From: CAJXCL01 sp964394335
Lineage (GTDB): Bacteria; Nitrospinota; Nitrospinia; CAJXCL01
Reading direction: 5' to 3'
Length of the DNA: 24,961 nucleotides
Assembly (NCBI GenBank): GCA_964394335.1
Contig: CAYMVZ010000025.1
Location: forward strand, 1 to 24,961
In this document: positions 1 through 6,898 of the stretch, one piece after another
Layout: each line of letters starts with the position of its first letter
Numbering within the stretch: the stretch's first letter is position 1
Notes under the pieces: generated by a model
What the model was told of the DNA's origin: nothing
Databases searched by the model: none
The model's input: the letters and a program-made list of their open reading frames with translations, nothing else
Position numbers and translations under genes: made by a program

Positions 1-25
1 CCGATAAATGCATTCGGGAATGACA
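1..25. repeat. Partial copy of a dispersed hairpin repeat
   Basis: These 25 bases match the reverse complement of 6790-6814 with a single mismatch. The core has inverted arms CCGA/TCGG around ATAAATGCAT, and the copy is cut by the window edge. The rest of 26-210 holds no gene that I can support. Confidence 0.6.
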
Positions 26-210
26 AATAGGGCATAGCCTATTAACTCTGACCTGCCCCTCAGGGCCAGGTTTTAAACGCTTAAATAAAAATCATTCAAG
101 TGTAATGGCAATCTTCACACCATTTTAAAAAGTTGGAACTTGTCGCAAATGAGTAGACTGCCTCAAGTGAGTGGAGCCAAGCTCTCCAACACTATAAAAC
201 CTTGTTTTTT

Positions 211-720
211 TTAGGAAGATTTAGTTAATGCACCGGGGTTAATGTTTGTTGATAACTTTGTTAAGGCGGCGGGAAGTTTATTAACAAAAGTTTTTATATC
301 ATCACGTACTTTCCGGTAATGGTTAAGCGCCTCTTCTTCGGTTTTAGAGTTTGCCGCCAGTTTCGGCGGGTCATCAAACCCAACGTGGATTGTTTTTGTT
401 TTCCCGGGAAATAGCGGGCAATGTTCCTTCGCATGACCACAAAGTGTAACAACGAAATCAAATTGCACGTCTTTTAATTTATCCACATGTGTGGATTCGT
501 GGTGAGAAATGTCAACACCTGCTTCAGCCATAACCTTGACCGCATTAGGGTTTAAACCGATAGTTTTAATACCTGCCGAATAGGATTCGATTTCATTACT
601 CTTCAGAAACCGTGCCCATCCCTCCGCCATTTGGCTTCTGCAGGAGTTCCCTGTACACAAAAACAACACTTTTATTTTTTCTGATTCTTTAATGCTCTCC
701 CTCCATTTTGTCGTCATCAC
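211..720 (-). CDS. arsC: Arsenate reductase, thioredoxin-coupled (LMW-phosphatase fold)
   Basis: Reduces arsenate to arsenite in the cytoplasm. The phosphatase-type P-loop CTGNSCR is at residues 22-28. The two further redox cysteines are C94 and C101, in TLCGHAKEHC. Their spacing equals the C10/C82/C89 triad of Staphylococcus aureus ArsC shifted by 12, which supports the thioredoxin-dependent class over a plain tyrosine phosphatase. The conserved FDDPP segment follows. The protein has 169 residues with a short N-terminal extension (family about 130-140). The start overlaps the 3' end of the upstream DUF2130 gene by 32 bases in another frame, so the two are probably co-transcribed and perhaps translationally coupled; no good ribosome site is visible. 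No arsR, arsB or acr3 lies nearby, so this is an orphan arsC. Family assignment is firm; the biological substrate is inferred from the family. Confidence 0.93.
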   Translation of the reverse strand: MMTTKWRESIKESEKIKVLFLCTGNSCRSQMAEGWARFLKSNEIESYSAGIKTIGLNPNAVKVMAEAGVDISHHESTHVDKLKDVQFDFVVTLCGHAKEHCPLFPGKTKTIHVGFDDPPKLAANSKTEEEALNHYRKVRDDIKTFVNKLPAALTKLSTNINPGALTKSS

Positions 721-1975
721 CGTTCTGATCCAAATTGTCTCCTCCTGTCAATGATTTCAATTCCAAGCTTTTTATTTGAGGTAACGAAGCACCGATGATT
801 CCTTCCATATCTCCATACATCCCGCTAATGTTATGAACTACCCTTTCAATTTGTTTTTCTCTTTTCGACCAATTTTTTGTCATCGCTCTTTTTTCCTGGT
901 CTAAATCCTTTTTCATAGACACAAAAGTTTCCACCATCGCTTCAATTTTCTGCCTGAATTCTGGGCCGGACAGATAGTTATAGAGCACTTCCATTTTTTC
1001 ATTTTTACCCACCACCGCCATTTTAGTGTTTGCAACTTGAATAAGACTTAGCCTTAACGCGGTAGCAAGCCCAATAATTGAAGCATGATTGGTAATCCAA
1101 ACGCCTTTAAGAAGGGCAAAGTTTTTTATCTCTTTTGGCAGGGTTGTTGACATTAAAACCGCAATTTCCGCTTTGACTTCTCTCTGATCATCTTTCAGTT
1201 TTTCTATCCAGCCGTTACTCCATGCCTTTGTCCGTTTCAACTCCCAGATAATTGTTCCCGAATAATGTCCTGATTGGCTATGAACTTTTTGCAGTATATC
1301 GGCTCCTCTTATTCCCTTTGGCACCGGCTCTATTTGATCCAGAGGAAAGTTTGATTTCAAAATGTCCTCAAGTTCAAGTTCTAAAACTTCCCCCTGAGTC
1401 TGCTGTGACCCCTGCTCTGCTTTTCTTTTTAATTCCTCGATTTGCGTTCTCATATCATTTATCTGCTTTTCCTTTTCCCGGTCTTTAAGCCTGTGATCCT
1501 CAGACGCCTTCATCAGGATTTCATCTTGAATCTTCTTTCTTTCTTCATCAAGTTTTCTGGTCATTTCCAACTCAAAGTTTTTTTTACCCTCTTCAAGTCT
1601 CCGTCTATCTTTTCTAAGTTCCAGTTCAGCTTTTTGGGATTCTTGTAATTGTTTTTCTTTTTCCTCTATCTCTTCGCTCAGGTCTTTTAATTCAACATTA
1701 ACAGATTCTTTTGCCTTCTGTTTCGCTTCCCTTTCTATTTTTTCTTTTTCAAGTTTTACCTTTTCCGCGACCTGTTCATTCAGCGATTTTTTTGAATTTT
1801 CGAGTTCTTTTTCTTTAAGCAAAAGGGATTGTTCCATTTTAGAAAGCTGCTGTTCTTTCTTTTTAGATTGATCCTCAAATTCTTTTTGCAGCTTTTCCCG
1901 CATTTCATGAAAAATTGCTTCAGAAAGAGGTATTTCCTTATTACAATACGGACAGGTTATGACTTGTTCAGACAT
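689..1975 (-). CDS. DUF2130 coiled-coil protein with a possible nuclease-like C-terminal domain
   Basis: 428 residues from the chosen ATG, whose first residues include one CPYC knuckle (residues 8-11). Residues about 25-190 are a highly charged Glu/Lys-rich coiled coil. The C-terminal half is the DUF2130 domain, with a conserved-looking block at 221-265: GAD (D226), then IIWELKRTK (E245, K247), then a DDQ (Q264). The D...ExK spacing resembles a PD-(D/E)XK nuclease core; that reading is my inference, and the family is officially of unknown function. An upstream in-frame ATG at 2035 would add 20 residues, but those are Leu/Cys-rich and unlike the hydrophilic family start, so 1975 is preferred. 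arsC follows with a 32-base overlap on the same strand. No partner gene gives further clues to function. Confidence 0.85.
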   Translation of the reverse strand: MSEQVITCPYCNKEIPLSEAIFHEMREKLQKEFEDQSKKKEQQLSKMEQSLLLKEKELENSKKSLNEQVAEKVKLEKEKIEREAKQKAKESVNVELKDLSEEIEEKEKQLQESQKAELELRKDRRRLEEGKKNFELEMTRKLDEERKKIQDEILMKASEDHRLKDREKEKQINDMRTQIEELKRKAEQGSQQTQGEVLELELEDILKSNFPLDQIEPVPKGIRGADILQKVHSQSGHYSGTIIWELKRTKAWSNGWIEKLKDDQREVKAEIAVLMSTTLPKEIKNFALLKGVWITNHASIIGLATALRLSLIQVANTKMAVVGKNEKMEVLYNYLSGPEFRQKIEAMVETFVSMKKDLDQEKRAMTKNWSKREKQIERVVHNISGMYGDMEGIIGASLPQIKSLELKSLTGGDNLDQNGDDDKMEGEH

Positions 1976-2143
1976 ACTATATTCATAACACATCTTCACA
2001 GTTAAGGACAATAAGTTAGTACCTGAATCTTGCATGATGAATTTTTAAAAGGTATTTATCTTAAGAGGGTCTCATTGCTTCAGCTATTATGACGCAAAAA
2101 AAAGTTAACCCAATTGGAGAAACTGATATTTATTATATATTTT

Positions 2144-2335
2144 TTAAAATTCATCACCTAAAGGCGCACAATTCCACCGAATCTGCTATGTTATCAAGCA
2201 CTTGAAGTAAAATACTACGACTGCGTACTTGATGCCTTGCAACTCCGGTAAACTTGTGCGTGCAAGATTAGGTAATAGCAAAGTTTTGACTTCTAATAAT
2301 CTGTGTTTTACATTGTTTATTCGCAATCGACTCAC
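2144..2335 (-). pseudogene. Decayed small reading frame or dispersed repeat with an in-frame amber codon
   Basis: The minus strand reads openly from a GTG at 2335 for 49 codons to a TAG at 2186-2188. It continues in the same frame for 13 more codons to a TAA at 2144-2146. The translated text looks protein-like (for example ARTSLPELQGIKYAVVVFYF, then QIRWNCAPLGDEF after the TAG), but no ribosome site is present and I recognise no family. The start lies beside the divergent toxin-antitoxin promoter. It may be a relic gene or a repeat that happens to be open. Apart from it, the gap 1976-2348 holds only a weak inverted pair at 2035-2050 and 2142-2156. Confidence 0.25.
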
Positions 2336-2348
2336 TTTTTAATAGAGA

Positions 2349-2377
2349 TTGACATCAAACACAAAGTTTTGTAGACT
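2349..2377 (+). promoter_or_regulatory. Sigma-70-type promoter of the first toxin-antitoxin operon
   Basis: -35 TTGACA at 2349-2354, exactly 17 bp, then -10 TAGACT at 2372-2377. It is 34 bp before the antitoxin ATG. The -10 is part of the operator palindromes. The same arrangement precedes the second locus (20443-20471). Confidence 0.7.
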
Positions 2378-2395
2378 TGTCTATAGACTAGTCTT
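2372..2395. promoter_or_regulatory. Two adjacent palindromic operators (TAGAC-N2-GTCT)
   Basis: Two 12-bp near-palindromes lie back to back: TAGACTTGTCTA (2372-2383) and TAGACTAGTCTT (2384-2395). The junction also forms GTCTATAGAC. They cover the -10 and the likely transcription start, as expected for autorepression by a Phd/YefM antitoxin; binding itself is inferred. Confidence 0.6.
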
Positions 2396-2410
2396 ACAAG
2401 GAGGTTACAA

Positions 2411-2653
2411 ATGAGAAAAGTTGGTTCTTATGAAGCAAAAACGCACTTCGCAAGGCTTTTGGATGAAGTATCTCGTGGGGAGCGAATTTCTATAACCAGA
2501 AAAGGTAATCCTGTTGCCATGCTTGTTCCTATAACACCCGGAGGAAAACCTGATCCAAAGTTAGTCATAGAAAAAATTCGATCTTTTAGAAAAGGCAAAA
2601 AGTTGGGCGGATTATCAATACAAGAAATGATTAATAAAGGAAGAAGATATTGA
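2411..2653 (+). CDS. Phd/YefM-family antitoxin
   Basis: 80 residues. The N-terminal half has the Phd/YefM DNA-binding pattern: a start like VGSYEAKTHFARLLDEVSRG, then RISITRKGNPVAMLVPI. In this family that half dimerises and binds the operator, while the C-terminal tail (here Lys/Arg-rich, about residues 50-80) wraps the toxin. A strong ribosome site, AGGAGG, lies 6 bases before the ATG. The stop codon overlaps the toxin start in TTGA, so the two are translationally coupled. Two palindromes over the promoter fit autoregulation. It should neutralise the PIN-domain toxin encoded directly downstream; specificity is inferred from position. Confidence 0.9.
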   Translation: MRKVGSYEAKTHFARLLDEVSRGERISITRKGNPVAMLVPITPGGKPDPKLVIEKIRSFRKGKKLGGLSIQEMINKGRRY

Positions 2654-3078
2654 AAGATTTTGTTTTAGATTGTTCTGTAGCAATGAGTTGGTGTTTCGAA
2701 GATGATGCCAATAAGTTTACTGATGCAATTTTAGACGGGTTTTCTAATGGGCGTGCATTTGTGCCTTCCATTTGGACCCTGGAAGTAGCAAACGTAATCC
2801 TTGTTAGCGAACGCTATAAACGTATTACAAAAGCCCAGTCTCTGCAATTTGTCGAATTATTGCGCGGACTTCCGATTGTTATCGACGAAAGTACTCCTGA
2901 TAGAGCCATGGGGGATATACTTTCACTTGCCCGTCAGCACAATTTGTCATCTTACGATGCCTCATACCTGGAACTTGCAATGCGTAAAGGGATTTCGTTG
3001 GCAACGCAGGATAATATATTAAAGAAGGCTGCTCAAAAATGTGGTGTACATCTCAAACCTTCCAAACCCAATGAATAA
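2650..3078 (+). CDS. vapC: PIN-domain toxin ribonuclease (VapC family)
   Basis: 142 residues, a Mg-dependent ribonuclease of the VapC type. The four acidic PIN residues are visible: D7 (VLDCSV), E45 (TLEVAN), D103 (SSYDASYLELA) and D121 (ATQDN), so the active site looks intact. The start codon is TTG, overlapping the antitoxin stop (TTGA), with a purine-rich AAGGAAGAAG just upstream; weak TTG initiation would keep toxin output below antitoxin. The 3' end overlaps the start of cobS by 8 bases, making a three-gene transcription unit likely. The RNA target cannot be read from sequence; tRNA or rRNA sites are typical for the family. Confidence 0.9.
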   Translation: MKDFVLDCSVAMSWCFEDDANKFTDAILDGFSNGRAFVPSIWTLEVANVILVSERYKRITKAQSLQFVELLRGLPIVIDESTPDRAMGDILSLARQHNLSSYDASYLELAMRKGISLATQDNILKKAAQKCGVHLKPSKPNE

Positions 3079-3799
3079 AATCATTACTGCTTTTCAATTT
3101 CTTACAATACTTCCTCTAAAAGTAAAAAGCTTTCAACAAGAATTATTGGCTGAATCTACCATCTACTTCCCTTTAGTCGGTCTTACTCTCGGCGTGGGGT
3201 TGACAGGCTTGGAATACTGCCTTTCTCCATTTCTTCCGATTGATATTACCGCTATTATTCAGGTTGCTTTCTTAGCCCTGATTACCAGGGGTCTGCATAT
3301 TGATGGTTTTGCCGATACATTTGATGGACTGGGATGTGTAAAATCTCCTAAAGAAAAACTGAAGGTTATGAAAGACAGCCGGATAGGTGCCATGGGTGCC
3401 ATATCCGTAATCTTTCTTGTACTGTTAAAATATAATTCAATCGCTTTTATCGACCAAAGTGTAAAGATATACGCCCTCCTGGTGTTTCCGATGGCAAGCC
3501 GGTGGACAATGGTGCTGACTATTCTTTATAGCAGCCAGATGAAACATACCGGGCTGGGGAGCAAATTTCAGAAACAGATAAAAGAAAAACATTTCATTCT
3601 ATCATCTATCCTGCCTTGCCTAATCGTGGTTTATCTATTTGATATTATAGGCTTAACAGCTTTAATTGGAATTGCTATTTTTGCAACTATAATTTATCAA
3701 TTACTGTTAAATTCGTTTGGAAAGATTACCGGCGACCATTTTGGATTTATAAATGAGTCAATAGAAGTATTAACTTTGATGATATTTTTAATGCTTTGA
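3071..3799 (+). CDS. cobS: Adenosylcobinamide-GDP ribazoletransferase (cobalamin synthase)
   Basis: Joins adenosylcobinamide-GDP with alpha-ribazole (phosphate) in the last step of nucleotide-loop assembly of vitamin B12; an integral inner-membrane enzyme. It has 242 residues (family about 250), with several hydrophobic segments. Diagnostic motifs are FQFLTILP at the N-terminus, RGLHIDGFADTFDGLG near residues 75-90, KDSRIGAMGA, and a C-terminal GKITGDHFGFINE block. The ATG at 3071 is chosen because MNKIITAFQFLTILP matches the family start; it sits inside the toxin's last codons (ATGAATAA) with no ribosome site of its own, so translation likely depends on re-initiation after vapC. No other cob gene or B12 riboswitch is visible here, so the rest of the pathway must lie elsewhere or the cell salvages cobinamide. 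Confidence 0.92.
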   Translation: MNKIITAFQFLTILPLKVKSFQQELLAESTIYFPLVGLTLGVGLTGLEYCLSPFLPIDITAIIQVAFLALITRGLHIDGFADTFDGLGCVKSPKEKLKVMKDSRIGAMGAISVIFLVLLKYNSIAFIDQSVKIYALLVFPMASRWTMVLTILYSSQMKHTGLGSKFQKQIKEKHFILSSILPCLIVVYLFDIIGLTALIGIAIFATIIYQLLLNSFGKITGDHFGFINESIEVLTLMIFLML

Positions 3800-3861
3800 T
3801 CTTTCTAATATTGGGACGCGGATTTATTCAACGCGACCAGGGACCACAACCAAAAATAAAT

Positions 3862-3940
3862 TTACCGCTGAGCTCGCGGAGAACGCTGAGAAAAATCATT
3901 ATTATAATTCTCTCTGCGACCTCGGCGTCCTCTGCGGTAA
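3862..3940. repeat. Imperfect inverted repeat of the 'CCTCTGCGGTAA' type
   Basis: The left arm TTACCGCTGAG...GCGGAGAACGC pairs imperfectly with a right arm that contains GGCGTCCTCTGCGGTAA. The centre is AT-rich. Fragments with the same vocabulary recur at 20505-20530. It lies in the short gap between cobS and a convergent gene and could form a hairpin RNA or act as a loose bidirectional terminator. Confidence 0.5.
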
Positions 3941-3989
3941 TAAATATTTCAATAAGTTAGTAGAGATCTGCAGGATATAAAAAAATACT

Positions 3990-4910
3990 TTAAAAGGAAA
4001 TCGAGGAAAGATCAGTTACCAAATGTCTTTTTGGCCTTACAAGGATTGAGTCGCTTTTATCATAGTTTTTCAGATGTTTTAAAGCGGATTCTCTGCTGCG
4101 CGTGGCATAGCAGTAACAACAGCCGAAAGTACAGGTTTCATAGGTCCCTATATCAATCGATTCAAAACAGGCGCACTCTTTTCTTGTGGGTCTCTTTTTC
4201 CAGTTACCATAGGAAAGTGAAAGATATTCAGGGCCAATGCAGCTTCCTTTCGGAATGCCCGCGGACTGCAAGGAATTATCACAACAACTCCTGAGCTTTA
4301 TTCCATTTTTTTCGGCTATTTCTCTCAAAGTTTTTGCCAATTTTATCTTTCTTTCCATAGAAGGATTATCGAACCGGACTCCATGATGTTCGTTGATTTT
4401 TTTAAAATTACCACGTGATTTTTCATAAAACTGGATAAAAGAAATGGTGCATATCCCTGTACTTCTTTTGAGTTTATTTGCTATAAAAGAAAAATTCTTG
4501 ATGTGAAAGGCTTCAGAAGTCAGGCTGCTCAGGATTACAGGATCATATCGCCAGTGAACAGCTTCCGCTCCTATTTTTTCCGACAGGTTTATAAATCGTT
4601 CGATTGACTTTAAGAGAGGAGGCGTGTGTGATTCTATAGGAGTTGGATAGCCGGTAATTGTAAAATGGAAATAAAAACAATACCCACGATCTTTCAGTTC
4701 ATTAATGTGCTTAAACAGAGGAAAGGGATTTCGAGTCCAGAATATCAGGCCGTCGCAATCTTCAGGTTTTAAGGAAACCTCTCGAATTTTTCCTCCGTAT
4801 GGGGTCTGAAAATGACAATATCCTTCCTTCAGTCTGTTTAGCAACCATGGTGTATGAAATGCGGGGATATCTCCGCGCCTGCTGATACTGATTATCCTGG
4901 GTACAGCCAT
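3990..4910 (-). CDS. DUF1848 family protein, cysteine-rich C-terminus
   Basis: 306 residues, matching the DUF1848 layout. The N-terminus carries IISISRRGDIPAF, followed by WTRNP, HFTITGY and a W-R-YDP block. A cysteine-rich C-terminus has C246, C248, C260, C264, C265 and C267 within ECACF...TCTFGCCYCYATRS. The CxxxCxYCYA-like string recalls Fe-S binding in radical-SAM and related enzymes, so a metal cluster is plausible, but the reaction is unknown. The start is the ATG at 4908-4910 (MAVPRIISISRRGD), with no clear ribosome site. A repeat copy lies 8 bases upstream. The gene stands alone between cobS (convergent) and the Dabb gene (same strand, separated by 122 bases). Confidence 0.88.
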   Translation of the reverse strand: MAVPRIISISRRGDIPAFHTPWLLNRLKEGYCHFQTPYGGKIREVSLKPEDCDGLIFWTRNPFPLFKHINELKDRGYCFYFHFTITGYPTPIESHTPPLLKSIERFINLSEKIGAEAVHWRYDPVILSSLTSEAFHIKNFSFIANKLKRSTGICTISFIQFYEKSRGNFKKINEHHGVRFDNPSMERKIKLAKTLREIAEKNGIKLRSCCDNSLQSAGIPKGSCIGPEYLSLSYGNWKKRPTRKECACFESIDIGTYETCTFGCCYCYATRSRESALKHLKNYDKSDSILVRPKRHLVTDLSSISF

Positions 4911-4917
4911 TGGTATT

Positions 4918-4966
4918 TTGAAGCTCCCCGCAGCAAGCTGCCACAGCGCTCGCTAAACACTTTCAA
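4918..4966. repeat. Short copy of the 'TTGAAGCTCCCCG' dispersed repeat
   Basis: Begins TTGAAGCTCCCCGCAGCAAG and ends with CGCTCGCTAAACACTTTCAA. The same two ends bound the longer copy at 9303-9425, and the left end recurs at 6645-6657. The terminal TTGAA and TTCAA are inverted. It lies in the leader of the DUF1848 gene. Confidence 0.65.
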
Positions 4967-5032
4967 AAGGGCAAGAGTTTATCTGTACCTTTTTTTTGCC
5001 ACAAAGTCACAAAGCCACCATAAAAAGATTCT

Positions 5033-5332
5033 TTAATTTTTTATTACTTCATAATCAACTTTGCAAACATCATCAGAAATCTCTTTGATGAACTCTACAA
5101 CTTTAATATGATCTGGGTGAATACTGTATTTTTCTACGTCTTCCCATGAGCTAAAATCCGAATTCAGCGCCAGATCAAATGAATTTGGTTTTTTGCCAAT
5201 ATCAAATCCCACCTCCAGCCGCTCTATTAAAGGTATTTTTTTCTTCAATGTTTTTAGATCTTCCACAAGTTTATTTTTTTGCTCCTCAGTTATCCCTGAT
5301 TTAAATTTAAAAAAAACAATATGTCGAATCAT
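5033..5332 (-). CDS. Dabb-domain (stress-responsive alpha/beta barrel) protein
   Basis: 99 residues, the full length of a single Dabb domain. The start MIRHIVFFKFK with the conserved His4 is followed by an amphipathic helix (about 18-35) and a LEVGFD strand. Next come a YSIHPDHIKVVEFI segment near residues 70-83 and a final strand ending VDYEVIKN. Dabb proteins form dimeric ferredoxin-like barrels. A few, such as olivetolic acid cyclase, are enzymes, but most have unknown roles. The upstream region is shared with the divergent leucine dehydrogenase gene. Nothing in the sequence reveals a substrate. Confidence 0.88.
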   Translation of the reverse strand: MIRHIVFFKFKSGITEEQKNKLVEDLKTLKKKIPLIERLEVGFDIGKKPNSFDLALNSDFSSWEDVEKYSIHPDHIKVVEFIKEISDDVCKVDYEVIKN

Positions 5333-5446
5333 TTATAAAAATCCTCCGTTCATGAAAAGTTTAATTGTAACATCTTTAATTTTGTTATACATATCTATAA
5401 ATTAAAATAGGGATTATAATTATTAATAGAGCTTAACTTTTTCAGG

Positions 5447-6538
5447 ATGGAAGACATGAGAGAAGTTAAAAACAGATCTTTTTTTGAACATTCAGTAATA
5501 AATAAAATGCCGGAAAACGAGCATGAACAGGTTGTTTTTTGCGAGGACAACAAAACAGGCTTAATGGCAATTATCGCTATCCACAATACCGTCCTTGGTC
5601 CAAGCCTCGGTGGCGCCAGGATGTGGCATTATAAAAATGGACTGGAAGCCACCCGGGACGCATTAAGATTATCCAAAGCAATGACTTATAAAGCTTCTGT
5701 CGCGGGATTAAACCTTGGCGGTGGAAAGGCCGTAATTATTGATAATTCTATAAAAAACAAGACACCGGAATTGTTCCGCAGGTTTGGGAAGTTTATTGAA
5801 AGTCTCAATGGAAAATATATAACAGCCGAAGATGTAGGCACTTCATCAAATGACATGAAATATATTAAAATGGAAACGAACCATGTGACCTGTTTACCGG
5901 AATCCACAGGTGGTGGCGGAGACCCTTCTTCAAAAACCGCTTATGGTGTTTACATGGGAATGAAGGCATGCGCGAAACTATGTTTCGGAAACAAGGACCT
6001 TGACAGCAAAATAATTGTTGTCCAGGGAGCGGGGCACGTTGGCACGCACCTCCTTGAATGGCTTGTTAAAGAAAACGCGAAGGTTTATATAAGCGATATC
6101 GATGAAGAAAAAGTAAAGGAAGCAGTTAAAAAATATAATGTGGAATCTGTAGGTGTCAATGAAGTTTATGATATGGAAATGGATATCTATTCGCCATGCG
6201 CGCTTGGCGCTACCGTGAACAACAATACATTAAACAGATTAAAATGTTCAGTCATAGCAGGAGGAGCTAATAATCAGCTGGCTGACGAAAACGTCGACGG
6301 AAAAATGATAATGGAAAAAGGGATTATTTACGCTCCGGATTTTGTGATAAACGCGGGTGGTTTGATCAACTGTTACTCAGAAGTTATCGGTTACAACAGG
6401 GAGTATGTTCTTAATAAAGTGGAAAATATTTATTTCACTGTGCTGGACATATTAAAAAAATCAAAAGAAGAAAATACACCTGCTGATCTGATTGCGAAGA
6501 GAATCGCAGAACAGAGAATTAATGAGGCAATAAAATAA
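5447..6538 (+). CDS. Leucine dehydrogenase-type amino acid dehydrogenase (Glu/Leu/Phe/Val family)
   Basis: 363 residues, close to bacterial leucine dehydrogenase (about 364). Catalyses NAD-dependent oxidative deamination of a branched-chain amino acid to its 2-oxo acid, in the cytoplasm. The substrate-binding block LGPSLGGARMW is at 50-60. The catalytic pair is K82 and K94 (AMTYKASVAGLNLGGGKAV), with the 12-residue spacing of K68/K80 in the Bacillus enzyme. The GAGHVG nucleotide motif lies around residue 195. VINAGGLIN is near the C-terminus. Phenylalanine or valine preference cannot be excluded. The ATG at 5456 is an alternative start, because AGGATGG lies at a better distance from it than anything does from 5447. 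It stands alone, but its product would feed acyl-CoA formation and the acyl-CoA dehydrogenase at 8012. Confidence 0.92.
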   Translation: MEDMREVKNRSFFEHSVINKMPENEHEQVVFCEDNKTGLMAIIAIHNTVLGPSLGGARMWHYKNGLEATRDALRLSKAMTYKASVAGLNLGGGKAVIIDNSIKNKTPELFRRFGKFIESLNGKYITAEDVGTSSNDMKYIKMETNHVTCLPESTGGGGDPSSKTAYGVYMGMKACAKLCFGNKDLDSKIIVVQGAGHVGTHLLEWLVKENAKVYISDIDEEKVKEAVKKYNVESVGVNEVYDMEMDIYSPCALGATVNNNTLNRLKCSVIAGGANNQLADENVDGKMIMEKGIIYAPDFVINAGGLINCYSEVIGYNREYVLNKVENIYFTVLDILKKSKEENTPADLIAKRIAEQRINEAIK

Positions 6539-6697
6539 AAAAGAGTAACTTCTCAATAATTTGAGTCGGGTTCTCATTCAGACGCTGCGTTGCTGGATGA
6601 TTTGCATATCAACCCCATAAAGCGGCAAGCTGTCGGTCCCACAATTGAAGCTCCCCGTAACAGACAGGCTTTGTCATAATACAAAAAAACGCATATT
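6539..6697. other. Gap with short repeat fragments
   Basis: No gene is visible. 6620-6632 (AAGCGGCAAGCTG) resembles the first hairpin of the 16214 repeat. 6645-6657 (TTGAAGCTCCCCG) is the left end of the repeat also found at 4918 and 9303. There is no clear terminator after the dehydrogenase. Confidence 0.5.
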
Positions 6698-6779
6698 TGT
6701 CATTCTGAACGAAGTGAAGAATCTTATAAAATCAACCAGTTAAAAAAAGAGATTCTTCGGCTAACGCCTCAGAATGACA
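6698..6779. repeat. 82-bp inverted repeat ('TGTCATTCTGA' type)
   Basis: The left arm TGTCATTCTGA, a short unpaired stretch, then GAAGAATCT is mirrored by AGATTCTTC, a short stretch, then TCAGAATGACA. An AT-rich loop separates them. The element has the same design as the inner pair at 10440-10529 (TGTCATTTCGA type). It is most likely a non-coding dispersed palindrome of the kind common in genomes of uncultivated bacteria. Confidence 0.75.
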
Positions 6780-6789
6780 TTGCTCTCTT

Positions 6790-6898
6790 TGTCACTCCCG
6801 AATGCATTTATCGGGAATCCAGGAATGTTTCTGTGCGGATTCCCGATAAAGCTTTTCCTCGCACGTTTCCCGCTTAAAGCATGCGAGGTCAAGCTTTA
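6790..6898. repeat. Two further hairpins, one shared with the window start
   Basis: 6796-6816 forms TCCCGA/TCGGGA arms and matches positions 1-25 in inverse orientation. 6847-6863 and 6882-6898 form a 17-nt imperfect inverted pair (TAAAGCTT..CCTCGCA against TGCGAGG..AAGCTTTA). Together with 6698-6779 this is a chain of hairpins. The following stretch 6899-7280 shows no gene beyond a 20-codon open frame that I do not credit. Confidence 0.65.

Noticed and set aside
1976..2035. 20-residue upstream extension of the DUF2130 protein
   Set aside because: The added residues are hydrophobic/Cys-rich and unlike the hydrophilic MSEQ...CPYC start.
3071..3799. Cobalamin riboswitch controlling cobS
   Set aside because: The sequence before cobS is vapC coding sequence, and no B12-box-like element is visible before the operon.
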